In this document: in pieces, positions 23,881 through 35,721 of the stretch
Position numbering within the stretch: the stretch's first letter is position 1
How the letters are laid out: every line of letters begins with the position of its first letter
Position numbers and translations under genes: made by a program
The notes under the pieces: model-generated
Databases searched by the model: none
Told to the model about the DNA's origin: nothing
Seen by the model: the letters and a program-made list of their open reading frames with translations, nothing else
NCBI GenBank assembly: GCA_030248195.1
Contig: JASAND010006312.1
Span: 1 to 64,000, forward strand
Reading direction: 5' to 3'
Source of the DNA: Trissonchulus latispiculum
Lineage: Eukaryota; Nematoda; Enoplea; Enoplida; Ironidae
DNA length: 64,000 nt

Positions 23881-24228
23881 CGCAGATTAGACCCATGAAA
23901 AACTTATCAGCTAAATTCCTTGGAATGTTAGAAGGCCTTAGCCCAGGCGGCTTGTTTCCAACCTATTCAGCGAAATTCCGTGGAACTATAAACTTCTTAG
24001 TTCTGGCCAGCAAGATTCCAGTCAAGACAGAGGCGTGCCATGAAATTTCAAGTATGTTCATCACATAGCTATTTTAATGTTTACTACCGGGTTGGCTAGT
24101 TTCCAGTGCAGTTAACCAGTTTCCGTGGAAACAGTTTTCATCTAAGATTGGGCAGCAAAATTCCAGCCGAGTCAGCTCACTTCCATGGAATGATTCTGTG
24201 CTTAGTCCCAGCTGTGTTGGTTCTGCGG
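23880..24228. other. insertion in the endonuclease, bounded by an inverted duplication
   Basis: About 48 bases of coding sequence near 24228-24275 are present again in inverted orientation at 23835-23882, with the intervening 350 bases unrelated to the endonuclease. The insert is rich in TTCC/GGAA motifs and encodes nothing recognisable. Confidence 0.65.
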
Positions 24229-24925
24229 AATATTGCTATAATGGTGTACTCAAAATCTTTTGATAGACGCATAAGGATACACAATCCGCCTCCTTTGATT
24301 GGGCCGTTGCCACGTTCCTGTCTCCGGGACTGCCACAGGGCATTAAATCCAGGAAAGGTGATGGTTTGGTTGGGAGGCAGCTGGGTTTCCTGGATTAGGG
24401 CTATATCCGCATTTGATTCGTGGAGCTGTTTTCGAACCCAGGCAGCCTTAACCTTCAGGCCACCGGCATTCCACTGCCAGATCTTCAGGGGATGTGTGGC
24501 TGGCCTGCCAGCCGCTGTAGACTGGGGGCGGGGTGGTGGCCGGGGTGGCGGTCTGGTTGGGGATCTGGCCACTGCGGGTGGCCTCCGGTGTTCCTGCTGA
24601 CGATTTGTGGGTGGGGCAGGGGATCGGGCCTGAGGAAGGGGGGAGAGTGGGGGCCTGCCCCGATGCGTCGGTCCAAGTCGGGCTTGGTTTGGTTGGGATT
24701 GGGTTGAGTTAAAAGCTGTGCAGCTGTGCTGAGTTGTAGTTGTTGTTGTTACAACAGCCGGGATGGTGGGCGGATTCGTCGTAGTACACCTCCGGCACTT
24801 CCAGAGGTAGTAGTCGTAGGAACCGAATGACCGGAGCCCAGAGCATGGGCGGAGATGGACCGAGCCCATACAGGCTGTAAACTTTACACAGTTCTTAGGG
24901 GCGTGTGTGGAGCAGATTGGGCAGG
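24177..24925 (-). pseudogene. non-LTR element: PHD-like zinc finger and endonuclease N terminus
   Basis: Begins with a Cys/His cluster in the frame reading CPICSTHAPKNC ... VHLRPC ... WKCRRC, spaced C-x2-C-x7-C-x5-C-x4-H-x3-C...C-x2-C, like a PHD-type finger. A Thr/Pro/Arg-rich linker (TTTTTTQHS, RPPPRPPPRP) follows, then the start of the endonuclease: LKIWQWNAGGL and IALIQETQLPPNQ with the catalytic Glu, and GGGLCILMR. The frame then enters the 350-bp insertion. The 5' start of the frame is not determined. Confidence 0.75.
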
Positions 24926-25339
24926 GCCAGTTGGCTGGGCCAGGGTTTCTCTATATATCCCCGGCAATCAATAGCAGCAGGCACCAGTATGCCGGTCTTC
25001 CAGGTCCTGCTGCTAAAAACACGGCGGGACAGGGTGCGCACGCAACCCATTGGGGGATTTCTGTAGTCCCAGGGGGCCCACCTCTCGTCTTGCGGAGAGG
25101 TGGGCCCGGGTGGCCCAGGTAGGTGAGAGCCATTCGTTGTCCTCCGGTCGGGATCCCGAGGGAGGGGTTCTGCCGTACCACTAACGGCAAGGTACTCTCC
25201 AGGTACGGATCTTCGATCTCACCGTCAATGTTGGCCTTGGTATCACTTTCCGACCGTTGAACGCTAGAGTTAAGTAGGCAGATTTAGGGTGTCTGGTAGC
25301 TTTAAGTAGTAGCAGCAGCAGTCGCTGTCAGCAGCTGTC

Positions 25340-26275
25340 ACCGAGTACGGTTTGTGCGAGTTCGACCGAATGCCATTTGGATTGACAAACTGTGCTGCCA
25401 CATTCTGGCGCCTGTTGAAAAAGATTCTTATCGGCTTGCAATGGGAAGACTGTCATTCATGACGATATTTTGGTCTTTGGCACAATATGCGATCAGCATC
25501 CAGAGAGGCTTTCCAAGGAAGTTAGACTAAACTCAAACCAGGCAAGTGTTTCTTCTGCAAGAAAGAAATGTGATTAGGTCATGTAATTCCAGAAGATTCA
25601 ATCAAACAGGGCCCATCGAAAACAGACAAAGTTAAACTTTGGCATGCGCCTACCACTACGCCTACTTTGAACCCCGCAACTTTATCGGCTTTGTTCAGTA
25701 AAACAGCTGTTTGGCTAAAGACCTGGTTAGCATCTGCGATCCACTTACAAATGGTGAATGCATCTTGTTGATGGAAGAACAGCATGTGGTATTTGATTTC
25801 ATGAAATAAAAGTTATGCACAGGGCAGTTCTGACGTTTCAGCTCAATGATCGGAATGCAACGTTTGTGCTCGATACTTATGAACCAGATAAAGGCATCGG
25901 TGCCAAATTAAGCTAAATTCAAGGCATAGTGGAGGGAACGATAGCTACGGAAGCAGGGTTCTCTCGCAAGCGGAAACAAAATATTGATTGCATAACGAGA
26001 AAAGAATTGTTGGCAGCTGTCTACTTCTCGAAACACTTCCGTCGCCCACTTTACGGCTTTATTTAGAGGTCTGATCACTTAGTTCTGAAATATCTTGACA
26101 AATTTACAGATCTGGACGGTCAGCTAGGTAGTTGGAAGGATCAGCTGGCCGAGTACAACTTTACTGTAGCCGCACTGCCTGGTAGGGAGCATGAATACGC
26201 AGACAGCTTGTCAATGATTCCGACTTGCCATTGCCTTATTTGCAAACAAAGGGAACGCGACGATCTGATTTTGTG
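25340..26275 (+). pseudogene. Ty3/Gypsy reverse transcriptase-RNase H remnant
   Basis: Translation in shifting frames gives FDRMPFGLTNCAATFWR (palm), HDDILVFG (the YxDD box with Tyr replaced by His), a CFFCKKEM...LGHVI thumb, then RNase H pieces: PDKGIGAKL, RKELLAAVYFSKHFR and LAEYNFTVAALPGREHEYADSLS. Several stops and frameshifts break it. It is the only reverse transcriptase active-site region visible in the window. The start at 25340 is abrupt, just after the non-LTR element. Confidence 0.8.
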
Positions 26276-27800
26276 AGAAAAGTTGAAGACGAATTCAATT
26301 CGGAAAAGTGCAAAGAGTGATGAATGAATAAATGAATGAAGAATAAAAAGTGCCTAACTTTGGCTTTGATGGGACAATACCTTAGCAAGCCTGATCGTCA
26401 ATCGATACAGTTGCTCAGTACTCAAAGAGATGTGCTGCTGAATCAATGGAATAGGCTCCATTGCGTTAAGACGTATTGTATTGTACAGGAAATCGGAAGA
26501 CAGTGGACACAGCAGCCACTATCAAGTTGTGGTTCACAGAACAGGGGACCTTCGGTTTCGACAGAAGGTCACGGATCTCCCATGCTCGGTCATTTCGGTT
26601 AAGCCAGAACACTGCGTATGTAAGCTTGACAGGTTTATTGGCTTGGTTGGTCCAGGGACGTAGAGGAGCTCTGTCGGTCTTGTCAGATTTGTCAGCACAG
26701 CAAACCAGGGCGGCGTGAACCGAGCGACAAGGAATCTCACAGAAGTCGGCGCGTTGGATGGAAGTAATGCTAGACCTGATGGTACCAATACAGCCGGCGT
26801 TCAGAAATGGTATTGTTCTTTGTCGTGAGCCTGCAGAGTGATGGTAGGTGTTGAGCAGATATCGTCAGCAAGCGGGGTCGACACTCTAGTGGACTGGACC
26901 TCGTTCTCGAGCCTCCCTAACTTACTTGTAATATGCTGGATCCGGAATCAACGTCTAGGTTAAATATGGATACCTAAGTTAAACTCTTGATAAGGAGCAC
27001 TTCAACTTATTTAGAATTGATACAATTCTAAATTCAACAACAGCTAATAATAATAGGATAATAACAATAATAGCGATAAATATAGCGATAATGAACGACA
27101 GTATGATTTACAAATTCAGAGTTACAATCGTATAAATTATATTAGGAGAATACAAGCAAACAGTTTACAGTTTTCCAAAATTGCCAGTGTCTGTTTAGAT
27201 AAAGGATTGTTTCATAGGGATTAAGGTCTGGATTGACTCGATTGATTCTTTCCTTCTACCTTTTCTGGCTTCCCGACAAATTCAATTATCACTAAACTCT
27301 GTGCGATCCCTACATGCTCGTGCTCGTGTTTGTTCTCCCTTGATCCGTCCTTTAGAACAATGACACTATAATAATAGAATCAATAAATAAGCACAGGTTC
27401 CAAGATAGAATTGTTAGCAGTACAAATTATGGTCTTGGGGTGATGCCAAAACGCTGTGCTAATCTAGTACATCCCACTATTCTAGGTGCTATTCGGTCAC
27501 CTCGGTTACATTCATTCGGTTCATTCGGTCACCGCAACGACCAAATAGAATCGGGGATCGGTACAAAGTGTCGGTCCGGTTTTGTGTTGCCTGGTTCGGT
27601 TATGTGACAAGGGTTAGTACTAGCTAAGTTTAAATTTTCTTCTTCTATCTTCAAAAGAATATCTTGTAGAAATTGGCAACTCTACCAGCTTAGAGTTCTC
27701 TAACCATGCTGTAAAACACGCCACACTAGTTCTGCATGGTTACATACATCTGGGCCAAAGAACTCATCAAGCAGTGGCACAAAACACACACGCACATAAA
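26276..27800. other. possible further Gypsy debris, otherwise unrecognised
   Basis: Contains a short GAATGAATAAAT repeat (about 26322-26342) and, from 26336 to 26800, overlapping frames with no safe match. The remainder is AT-rich, with CGGTTCATTCGGTCACC repeats around 27490-27530. No gene is supported. Confidence 0.35.
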
Positions 27801-27802
27801 CA

Positions 27803-28328
27803 TAAGACAATATAACTGTGATGAAACTGTAAAATACTTTTTTCAATACTCCCACTTATTTTACAGTTTCAAGCGTCCAACCAAATTAAGAGTTTAGTTT
27901 AAACAGTTCAAATATATATATAATTCACAAAACTCCCACTTTCGTCGTAAAGCCGCCAGACAAGGCATTACCACACCAGAAAAGCGGACTCCGTATCGAT
28001 TTCCTGCTCTTCTTTCTCCACGTGAGTATCCCTGTCGCAGCTCTGAACCCTGACGGTTAGGACAGTCCCTTTTGAAATGACCTTGACGACCACAACCAAA
28101 GCACTTACCAGCAAATTTATTGCCAAACGTGCCGGCCACAAGCGCTTCAGAACCGTTGGTGCCGTCGCCACCACCATCACTGCTTTCACGTTTCAGCTCC
28201 TCATTGACTATAGCCTGCTGACCGTAGCTCAGTTCAACAGAATCCCGAGCTTCCAACGCAGTGACCAAAACAGAAAACTAAGACAATATAAGTGTGATGA
28301 AACTGTAAAATACTTTTTTCAAAATATC
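27803..28328 (-). mobile_element. gag zinc-knuckle fragment between ~45-bp direct repeats
   Basis: The sequence TAAGACAATATAASTGTGATG... occurs at about 27803-27850 and again at about 28279-28326 in the same orientation. Between them lies the minus-strand gag fragment. It may be a deletion derivative of a retroelement; the short direct repeats are too small to call LTRs safely. Confidence 0.45.
27894..28268 (-). pseudogene. retrotransposon Gag fragment with CCHC knuckle
   Basis: 124 codons: a capsid C-terminal-like helix, a Gly/Asp-rich linker, then KCFGCGRQGHFKRDCPNR, a perfect C-x2-C-x4-H-x4-C nucleocapsid knuckle, and a basic tail. The composition resembles Copia-type Gag, but too little is left to assign the family. 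No protease or polymerase follows. Confidence 0.7.
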
Positions 28329-29850
28329 TAAGCCTGAACGACGGGAGTAACAACTCCCAATTCCAAAGATGCACTTTTGTATAGTTTTTCTTATCAAACG
28401 GACAAAATTAGAACAAGCGTTTCAGGCGCAGTCGTAGTTAAGTTCCAGTCCCCAAATTGATCAGGCTTGCCTCTTACTTGCTGCTTCTGACTTATCTATA
28501 GTTCGGTAATAGGTATGTGCCATTGTACCTCCAAATATTGGATCTGTTCCGGTAATCTCAAATATTCCTTTAGTCCAATCTATCCGGACTGTCTCCGTCC
28601 GCTAATATCAATAACAGAAGCCAAGCGCCAGGCATTCACTGACTTACAGATTTAGTTGGGCAGCGTTGCGATCCTATGCGCACCTCAATCGAATGGGTTA
28701 AAACCCTATTAGTAAAAGTTCAAGTTGCGGGAATCGAATCTAGTTTTCCAGTTCTACTCACATTACCGGCTCCAAATCTGGATCCTATACAAGAAGTACA
28801 TACTAACTCCTGAAGAAAGGCAGGTTTCTACGTTGGATTCTGGCCAGCCTAAAGGACACGCGAGGACAAGCCTGTGTGAAAGAAAAAATACACGTGGTGA
28901 CTACAACGTAGTCTGGGAGGTATAGCGTTTCAAACAAACTGAAGTTACGATATCGAATAAAATTATAAAAGCTAACTAGTTATTATTGATTACTATTAAT
29001 TAAGCCTAAATAACGTTAATTAACACTAATTATCACTACTTAACCATTTACTTAGCTATTCACTACCTGATAATTGAACCACCATCAAATAATTGCTGCT
29101 TACCGAAAAGGACAAGTTGTTAATAGGAGAATTTTCAGCCATCCTGGACTCAAAATGTTGTTATCTCATACTTTTTGTTGACGATTACTGAAAATACCTT
29201 GTTGAATACTGGTTGCGTCAGTGAGGGGAAACTTAAGATCCTATCTCGGACCCAATAAAAGTGACAAATTTTTAATTAATGATTTGATGACCGAGTTGTT
29301 GTTCTGCTTACTTCTATGAATGTTCTTGCAGATGAGTTGCGTGTTATCCTAGTTCGTAATTATTATTGATGTTATGATCCAAATCTTAGTCCCTTGTTTA
29401 GTCGGACAGTTTTGCATACTAGACAACGCTGGCTTGACAACTATCAAATTAATAACACAATAATTGCTTGGATTACATTCGCTTCCATAATCAATCTTCT
29501 TCATAATTCCATCGCATAGAGAGCCCATCTTCGAATGATATTCATTTTCAGCTGATTTTACCAGCAGATTTCCTATTAAATATTACTCTTTCAGTTACAC
29601 ATGCTAAAAAGACAAACTCCTTGTCGGTAAAATGTCTGCGTCAGTTCATTTAAAAATTACTGAAGATCAGTAACAAAAATCAGAACACATCAAGATGGGT
29701 ATACCTCAAGATGAATATCATTTTTGCAATTTGTTAAAAATTGAGGCAGGAAATTATTAGTAATGGTGGCAGGTATCCTGCTTTATGTAATTTTGTACTT
29801 CTGGTAGCTTCGTCGTCCAGGCTCAGTGGCTCAATGTTTAAGTTAGGGTT
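28329..29850. other. intergenic, no gene recognised
   Basis: AT-rich, with TTAATTA-rich low-complexity sequence at 28950-29110. No supported exon. Confidence 0.4.
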
Positions 29851-30300
29851 GTGCCGGGGCACTGAGGCCGGCCTCGGGCCAGGCCCGAGCTTTTAATGAG
29901 ACGGCTAGGCCTGAGCCCGACCTGAGTTTTCCCTTGAGCCCGGCCCGGGCCGCCAGTGCTGCTCAGACCACTCGGGCCTCTCTGGCTATCCAAGCTATCT
30001 AAGTATATCTATCTATCTTTGCTGTAAAATCTAGCGCACAAATCTTCTGCTATCAAAATGCTATTAGTAAGGATGTTGCGGAATGCTAAACTTTATACAG
30101 GTTTTCTCTGGAATATGTTACGGGTTAGTTTGTGGCAAATTATCTTCAAATAAACATTTGTAAAATTTCAAAAGGAATCAGTTACTCTGCTGAGAATCGG
30201 GCTTCGCGTTCGGGCCATGAAGAGGGCTTCGGCCCACGCTTGGGCCGGGCTACGCTAGCCTGTCCGAGGAGGTTGGTTGGTCCGAACCCGAGCCACATTT
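29851..30300. mobile_element. element with GC-rich (GGCCCG) ends, probable MITE
   Basis: Two GC-rich blocks (about 29851-29985 and 30190-30298), full of CGGGCC/GGCCCG, bracket an AT-rich core. The outer edges (TTGTGCCGGGGC and, inverted, ATGTGGCTCGGG) look weakly complementary. The pattern resembles the better defined GC-ended element at 35722-37212. Boundaries and superfamily are uncertain. Confidence 0.45.
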
Positions 30301-30558
30301 CTTAACGCCACTACATTAGTTTAAGTGTTGATGAAGCTCACAACCACAACTACTCTATTGGCGTAAGTTGTGGTTGTGCCTGTTCGGAGCTACGAAAAGC
30401 AAGCTTAGCTGAGGAGCTAGAGATTTTAAGCGAAAACAATTTCTAATTCATAGGTTACGGGCTTATAGTACTAATCCATTTGTTACACCTATAACGTATC
30501 TATACTAATACTCTAATAATCAATACTTTACTAATCAGTAAAGCCATTCAAGTAGGAT

Positions 30559-32349
30559 TTAGTCAATTGGCAATGAATTAATAGATGCCTCATTACTGTC
30601 CGAATCATAGGACAAACTTTTATTTCTTGTCTCTGGTAGGAAAATCGCAGCTAAAATTGAATTTGCCAAACAAAGAGCGCAGGAAATCAGAAAAGGTAGA
30701 GGTTTCCAGTCATTAAAAAGCAGAAGAAGCTGGGGCGCCGCGATGCCACTGATCCGAGCCGCCATAGATCCAAGACCGGATCCCATGTTACGGATTTGGG
30801 TTGGATAGAGTTCACCCGAGTAGAGATTGCCCACAACCCAGAGCGGGAAACTGAATGCTGAACCAAGCAGGGACGATATCACAAGCAGCTTTGGATACGA
30901 CCCCTCCGCGTTCAAAGCGTAGAGGACCACAGCAACCAATAGAAACATCCACACGCCGTTAAGACAAACTTGGTGAAGTATTCTCCGGCCAGGTTTAAGT
31001 AGCTTCTCTACTCCAGATAGGATCAAAGCAGCCGCCGTATTTATGACACCAAGTAGGGCAAAATTCAAAAACATATTTCCTACCAAGTTTCCGCTGTTGA
31101 AAATTATAGTATAGCCCACCAAACCGGTTACAATAAAGCTGAAGAACAGCATTAAGCTATAAGTTGCCAATTTTCGTGTTTTGAACAAGTCCAGGTAAGT
31201 ATACGGTTTTCCTGATTCGGAACAATCCATTTCTAAATCCGAAAATCTTTGCTTTATCCATTTCAGTTGCTGTCGTGTTTGCTGACTCAGTGCTGAGTTA
31301 TGCTGCAGAATTGATTCACAAATTTTGACCAATTGTCGCGGGTTTTTGCGAAACATCCACCGTGGCGACTCGTGAAGCCACCAGAAGCCGAAAAGCGGCA
31401 GCATTCCCAGCACTGAAATCAACAGACTGAGCCACTTCCAGTGTCCGGTCAGGTAGGCCAACAGAGCGAACCAGATGAAACCGATCGATTGAATGCAATC
31501 GATACTGGTTTGGATTACTGCTCGATTTTTAGTGCTGACCGATTCCATAACCAGGATAATGGCGGAACTATCGAAACCGCCCGTGCTGATACCCAGAAAA
31601 AACCGGAATGTCATCATGGCCTGTAAACAAAAACTGAAGTTTTTTACAGGTGATTGATTGTTAGGGCAGTGAATGCACACTTTCGTGTATCTTGATAAAA
31701 TTTTCAAAATTTCTAAAATTCAAAAATTAACGTTAAATCTAATTAATAATTTGATTAATTTAATAAGTTAATTTTAATTAATGTATACGTAAACAATTTA
31801 CGCCAAGACTAGTCTATTAATCATTCAAAGAGAATTTTGTTATGCGTTTTTGATTTCAACTTTTCGAAGTTCATGAATTGGTGCACTGCTGTTGACAATT
31901 CTACCTTAATATTGTCTTTAATACTCTAATTCCTTAAACTTAGAGCAACTAACCTGCCAGCTAGTCGCTAGGGCAGATAAACATCCTAGGGCTATCGTAA
32001 TTATTAGGCAAATTAAGGTATTGGTTTTTCGACCAACGGCGTCAGCGACCAATCCGCCCAACAGAGCACCAACTAGCGCACCAGCCAGCTGAACTGAGGT
32101 TATGGAATTAAGTAGGTAGCTTCTATCGTCAACTAAATCCCACTCCGGAGCAAACGAATGAAAATATCCAGGATCGCTCTGATTGGTCAGATTTTCCACT
32201 GGGGGCGGGGCGCCGCCAAATACCATGAATACAGCGTGACAAACATTGCAAAGATAGGATAGCCATATGACAAACAATAAGTAGAGTTGATAGGGTCCAA
32301 AAGCGACCGTTTCACTGAGCAAGTTTTCTAGAGATCTTTCCACGCCCAT
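30559..32349 (-). CDS. SLC22-like major facilitator transporter, copy 3
   Basis: Two exons: 31954-32349 (ATG, MGVERSLENLL; 132 codons, donor CAG|GTTAGT) and 30559-31620 (acceptor TTTACAG|GCCATG; 353 codons plus stop), phase-0 intron of 333 bp, product 485 aa. Predicted plasma-membrane transporter, substrate unknown. Features: helix 1 (YLLFVIWLSYLCNVCHAVF), extracellular loop with an NLTNQS sequon and APEWDLV (matches the SLC22 EWDLV), motif-A loop ADAVGRK, LVMESVSTKNR, HESPRW, the late signature LYPTQIRNMGSGLGSMAAR and LPETRNKS, with hydrophobic stretches consistent with 12 helices. More distant from copies 1 and 2 than they are from each other, with a longer C-terminal tail. Shortest intron of the three; no disruptions seen. 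Confidence 0.87.
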
Positions 32350-33851
32350 TTTCAAATCTTAATCTGAATACATTAAACAAATTTTACAATTAAATAAAAC
32401 CTAATAAAAAATTGAGTGAAAAAGGATATGATGTAGAACGAATTGCCTCTACCGAAATTCGAACCACAGACCCTTGCTGTCTATGTTGACTTATATCTGT
32501 TTTCTAACATTCCACTTTATTGGTGTACTTTAACTTTATTGGTTCTACTTTAATAGCTGGCAATATCATAAGTTATGATGCATAACTCTAGATTTGTTCT
32601 CATACGTGAGAACATCGTAACGACTCCACATCGAACTACTGTTTTTCCTCGTGTAGTATCATTCTACTTATTAAAATAAGCGTATTAAGTTGCTGCCTCT
32701 TACCAACATACTTATTTCCATTTTTTCACGAAAAAGGAATAACAGTATACAAATTTTAGAAAAATGATGAAACTTGAAACTGCTAGAAATAATGCACAAA
32801 CTAATATGCTGAAGTTTGAAAGCAAGATTTACAGATCTGGTGAGACCAGCGATCTCAATTCAGAAACGCAACTTCAGATAATAACTGTTTTCAGTGCAAG
32901 TCATGTTTCAACACGCATCAATACTAAGAAAATCTCTGCCGGTAACGTTTTAACGTCTGTGTAATAAAGACTGCAGCAATTTCACTGCAAAACAAATGTT
33001 TTTAAAAAAGCCAGTCTTACAACAGGAATTTGCAGTACAACAAAGAAGGCTCTGCAAAAGACGTCTGGTCCAATTTGCGGAGATTACAAACATTGAACAA
33101 TAGGAATTTGCGAAAAACTTGTGAAAAACGGTACAGAATTGCATCAGCTTAGCTTTAAGCTAACAAGCCGAAAAACGCACTGAGGGATGCACATTCCGTT
33201 TAGGAAAGCAGAAAACTCAAACAGGGAGTTTCAACAAAGAAAAACAAAAGACATATGACGATTTAAGAAAATTAGAATTAAAAATTAGATGACCAATTAA
33301 TTAGATGACTAACCTCCTAATGAGAGGACAATAGGAAATGATTGCTTGAAAAAAATTCAAAGAAAACTGGTGAATCAACTATGTATGAGTAAACATCTAT
33401 TTCCTTAATTTAAATAGACATGTCATGTCTGTCTGCTGCAGAACCTAATCCAAACAGTTACACAATTACACAGAATTACATGGACTAACAGTTCGAGAGT
33501 GGAGTACTTTTTATTCCTGCTGGAGCAGGAATGTATAAAACGGAAACTTCTATGTTTAGTGCATTGTGAGTAATTTCTCCATTCAGAAGCCCTATCTTCA
33601 ACACAGGGCTAGCTTAGGTCAATTCTTTTGCATTCGTATTATGCAAATTAGGTTTTAGAACCTATTTAAGCAGCAAAACTGAGAGCCGTCGCGCAGTCTT
33701 CGGCTGTCAGAAATCTAAACGGTTGCAGATTTTTGAGCACCAGTGTAGCTTGGGAGCTACACATAGGTGCATTAGGGCATCTGATTAGGTACTAGCTTGC
33801 GCTGGACCTCACCAGTTCAGCCTGACAAAGCAAGCATAGGCCTGCTGTCCC
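32350..33851. other. intergenic upstream of transporter copy 3
   Basis: AT-rich; the copy 3 promoter should lie in its left part, but no element is identified. No gene recognised. Confidence 0.4.
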
Positions 33852-33857
33852 TGGTGA

Positions 33858-34123
33858 GCAGGCCCGCACCCAGGATTTTGAAAAGGGGGGTCCAAGATAA
33901 AATGCAACGGGGGGTCTGGGGGCGGAGCCCAACAGAACTTGAAAACGTTTTGCATTTTTGCCCAAAAACAGTACATTATACGTTAATTTCTAAATTCGCC
34001 GAAGGTGCGAAAATGTTTTAAAAATAGCTGTTTTTGCCATAAAAATAGCAAAAATTTTCCATTTAGTCATCCCAAAAGGGGGGGTCTAAACCCCTAAACC
34101 CCCCCCCCGGGGTGCAGCCTTGC
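33858..34123. mobile_element. 266-bp MITE with TGGTGA duplication
   Basis: Ends GCAGGCCCGCACCC and (inverted) GCAAGGCTGCACCC; TGGTGA precedes (33852-33857) and follows (34124-34129). The interior has G- and C-runs and no coding sequence. Confidence 0.7.
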
Positions 34124-34129
34124 TGGTGA

Positions 34130-35721
34130 GGGAAGTGAAGTGAAGTTTTGAACTAAACCTGGAGTTTCCAACGCTGCGAGGACAAAACGACTCCAACGAA
34201 ACCAATTTAGCAATTGAATAAAGAAAAGGTCTACAAAGGAATACTGCCCCTTTTGGGGCCTACTTGTTGTGGATTAATAATGGTTATTCGCAAAGTAATA
34301 ATATAAACGCATGAAACTTGCTCCATGAGATTATAACAGGTGATAATCCTTTGCTACAAACTTAAGACAAAACGTACTGGTGTAGGCAGCAACTATTTGA
34401 CAAAGTACTGCAGTCCTAACTAATCTACTCCTTCTTTTAGGACCTTTAGGTAAAGAGTATCAAATTAAACTGGTTAAAAAGGTTTTGGTGAACAAGCTAA
34501 CATGGGAAAGTCAAGCTTGAATAAAGCTAAATAAGTGAAGGGTTAATTTCAACGCTACTGTACTCTACTCTTTCGGAGGCTCTTGGTTGCGAAATAGCGC
34601 AAAATGGACTCAACAGGAGAAAACCGACTTTAATGTAGTCTAGAACTGATTTTTCTACTTAGAATTCTGAAAGAGCCTCCGCTTCGGAGCAGCTCACTAC
34701 AAGTTTTATGACACAATAAAAGCTGTAATTGAACTTTAGTTGGAAAACGAGAAAAAGATTTGATATCAAATCTGCTAGCAAATCTAATCATTTATATGGA
34801 TCAGCAAAACGGCACAAATTTTTCCAGTACACAAATCAGTTAAGAGCTTTAGCTTGAAGCAAACCTTGAAGCTTGTACACTCAGTTGATAAAAGAAGAAG
34901 AAAAAATATATCAACGCTATGAAACAAGGATAAGCTTTCGGTAATTTGTAGGTAACTAAGCAGCAAAAACGGGAAGGTGTAACTTATTCTGGCTCAGCTT
35001 AATGTAAGCTTTCACGGCAATACATTCAAGCAATATATTACGTAAATTCGTTTTGTTGCACAATGAATACTAATTTAAACTTCAAACCAACTGTCGAACA
35101 AATGCCATGAAATCGGCTCAAGTAATGTCCAACAATTTGTTTCACTAAACTTTCAGATCTTTGTTTCTCCACCTCTTCCCTCTATTTTCTAACACTCTAC
35201 CTATTTTCATTTTTTCGCGAATTTTCATGCATGAAACATGGAGAGCGGTTTAGCTACAAAACTAAGTAATAAAAGAGAAAGAGAAGACTAAAACGAATTG
35301 AAATGCTTTCGAATTTTATAAAGAAATCAGCTGTAAAGAAATGGTAAAGAAATCAGTCAAAGAAAAAAATAAAGTACCTGAAAAAGATAAATACGTTGCT
35401 CGTTGCTAAACTAGCTGCTATGCTAAGGCTTTCGGCTTTGGCAGACACAACAGTGAATTGCGAAAAACGGCATCTTGCTAAAGTTTGTTTAGTTTTAAAT
35501 ACGAAAATTATACTTTACATACGCAGTACTAACTGTGAACTTTCAACTCCAGAATTCAGTTTGTAGGAAATTCAACGAACTAAGTAGAAGCTAAGTAAAG
35601 GATTAATTGATGTCCCTTCTGGTGGGAATGAAGAATTGAACCAGTTCAAAACACAAGCACTGTTATGACAAGTAATAATTTTTGTAACAATTTTATTCTT
35701 TACCTCCTGTTTCTGACAGAC
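34130..35721. other. intergenic, no gene recognised
   Basis: AT-rich with only short frames; nothing supportable. Confidence 0.4.

Larger units (their letters stand above)
20471..25250 (-). mobile_element. I/Ingi-like non-LTR retrotransposon, broken
   Basis: Minus-strand pieces occur in the order zinc finger, endonuclease, start of reverse transcriptase, RNase H, zinc finger. The 3' end abuts an (AAC)n tract (plus-strand GTT repeat, 20471-20503), as in I-group elements that end in a simple repeat rather than poly(A). Most of the reverse transcriptase is missing, replaced by a G/C-homopolymer-rich nest (21240-22505); a second insertion (23880-24228) splits the endonuclease. The 5' limit is approximate. 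Confidence 0.8.

Noticed and set aside
24951..25190. 79-codon frame upstream of the non-LTR element
   Set aside because: GC-rich 5' region of the element; no motif, and an overlapping frame is equally open on the other strand.
28700..28740. GATTCGATTCCCGC-like tRNA T-arm on the minus strand
   Set aside because: Only a short motif, with no D arm or anticodon arm around it.
32450..32510. GGTTCGAATTTC on the minus strand resembling a tRNA box B
   Set aside because: The T stem does not pair, and no box A or acceptor complement is found at the right distance.
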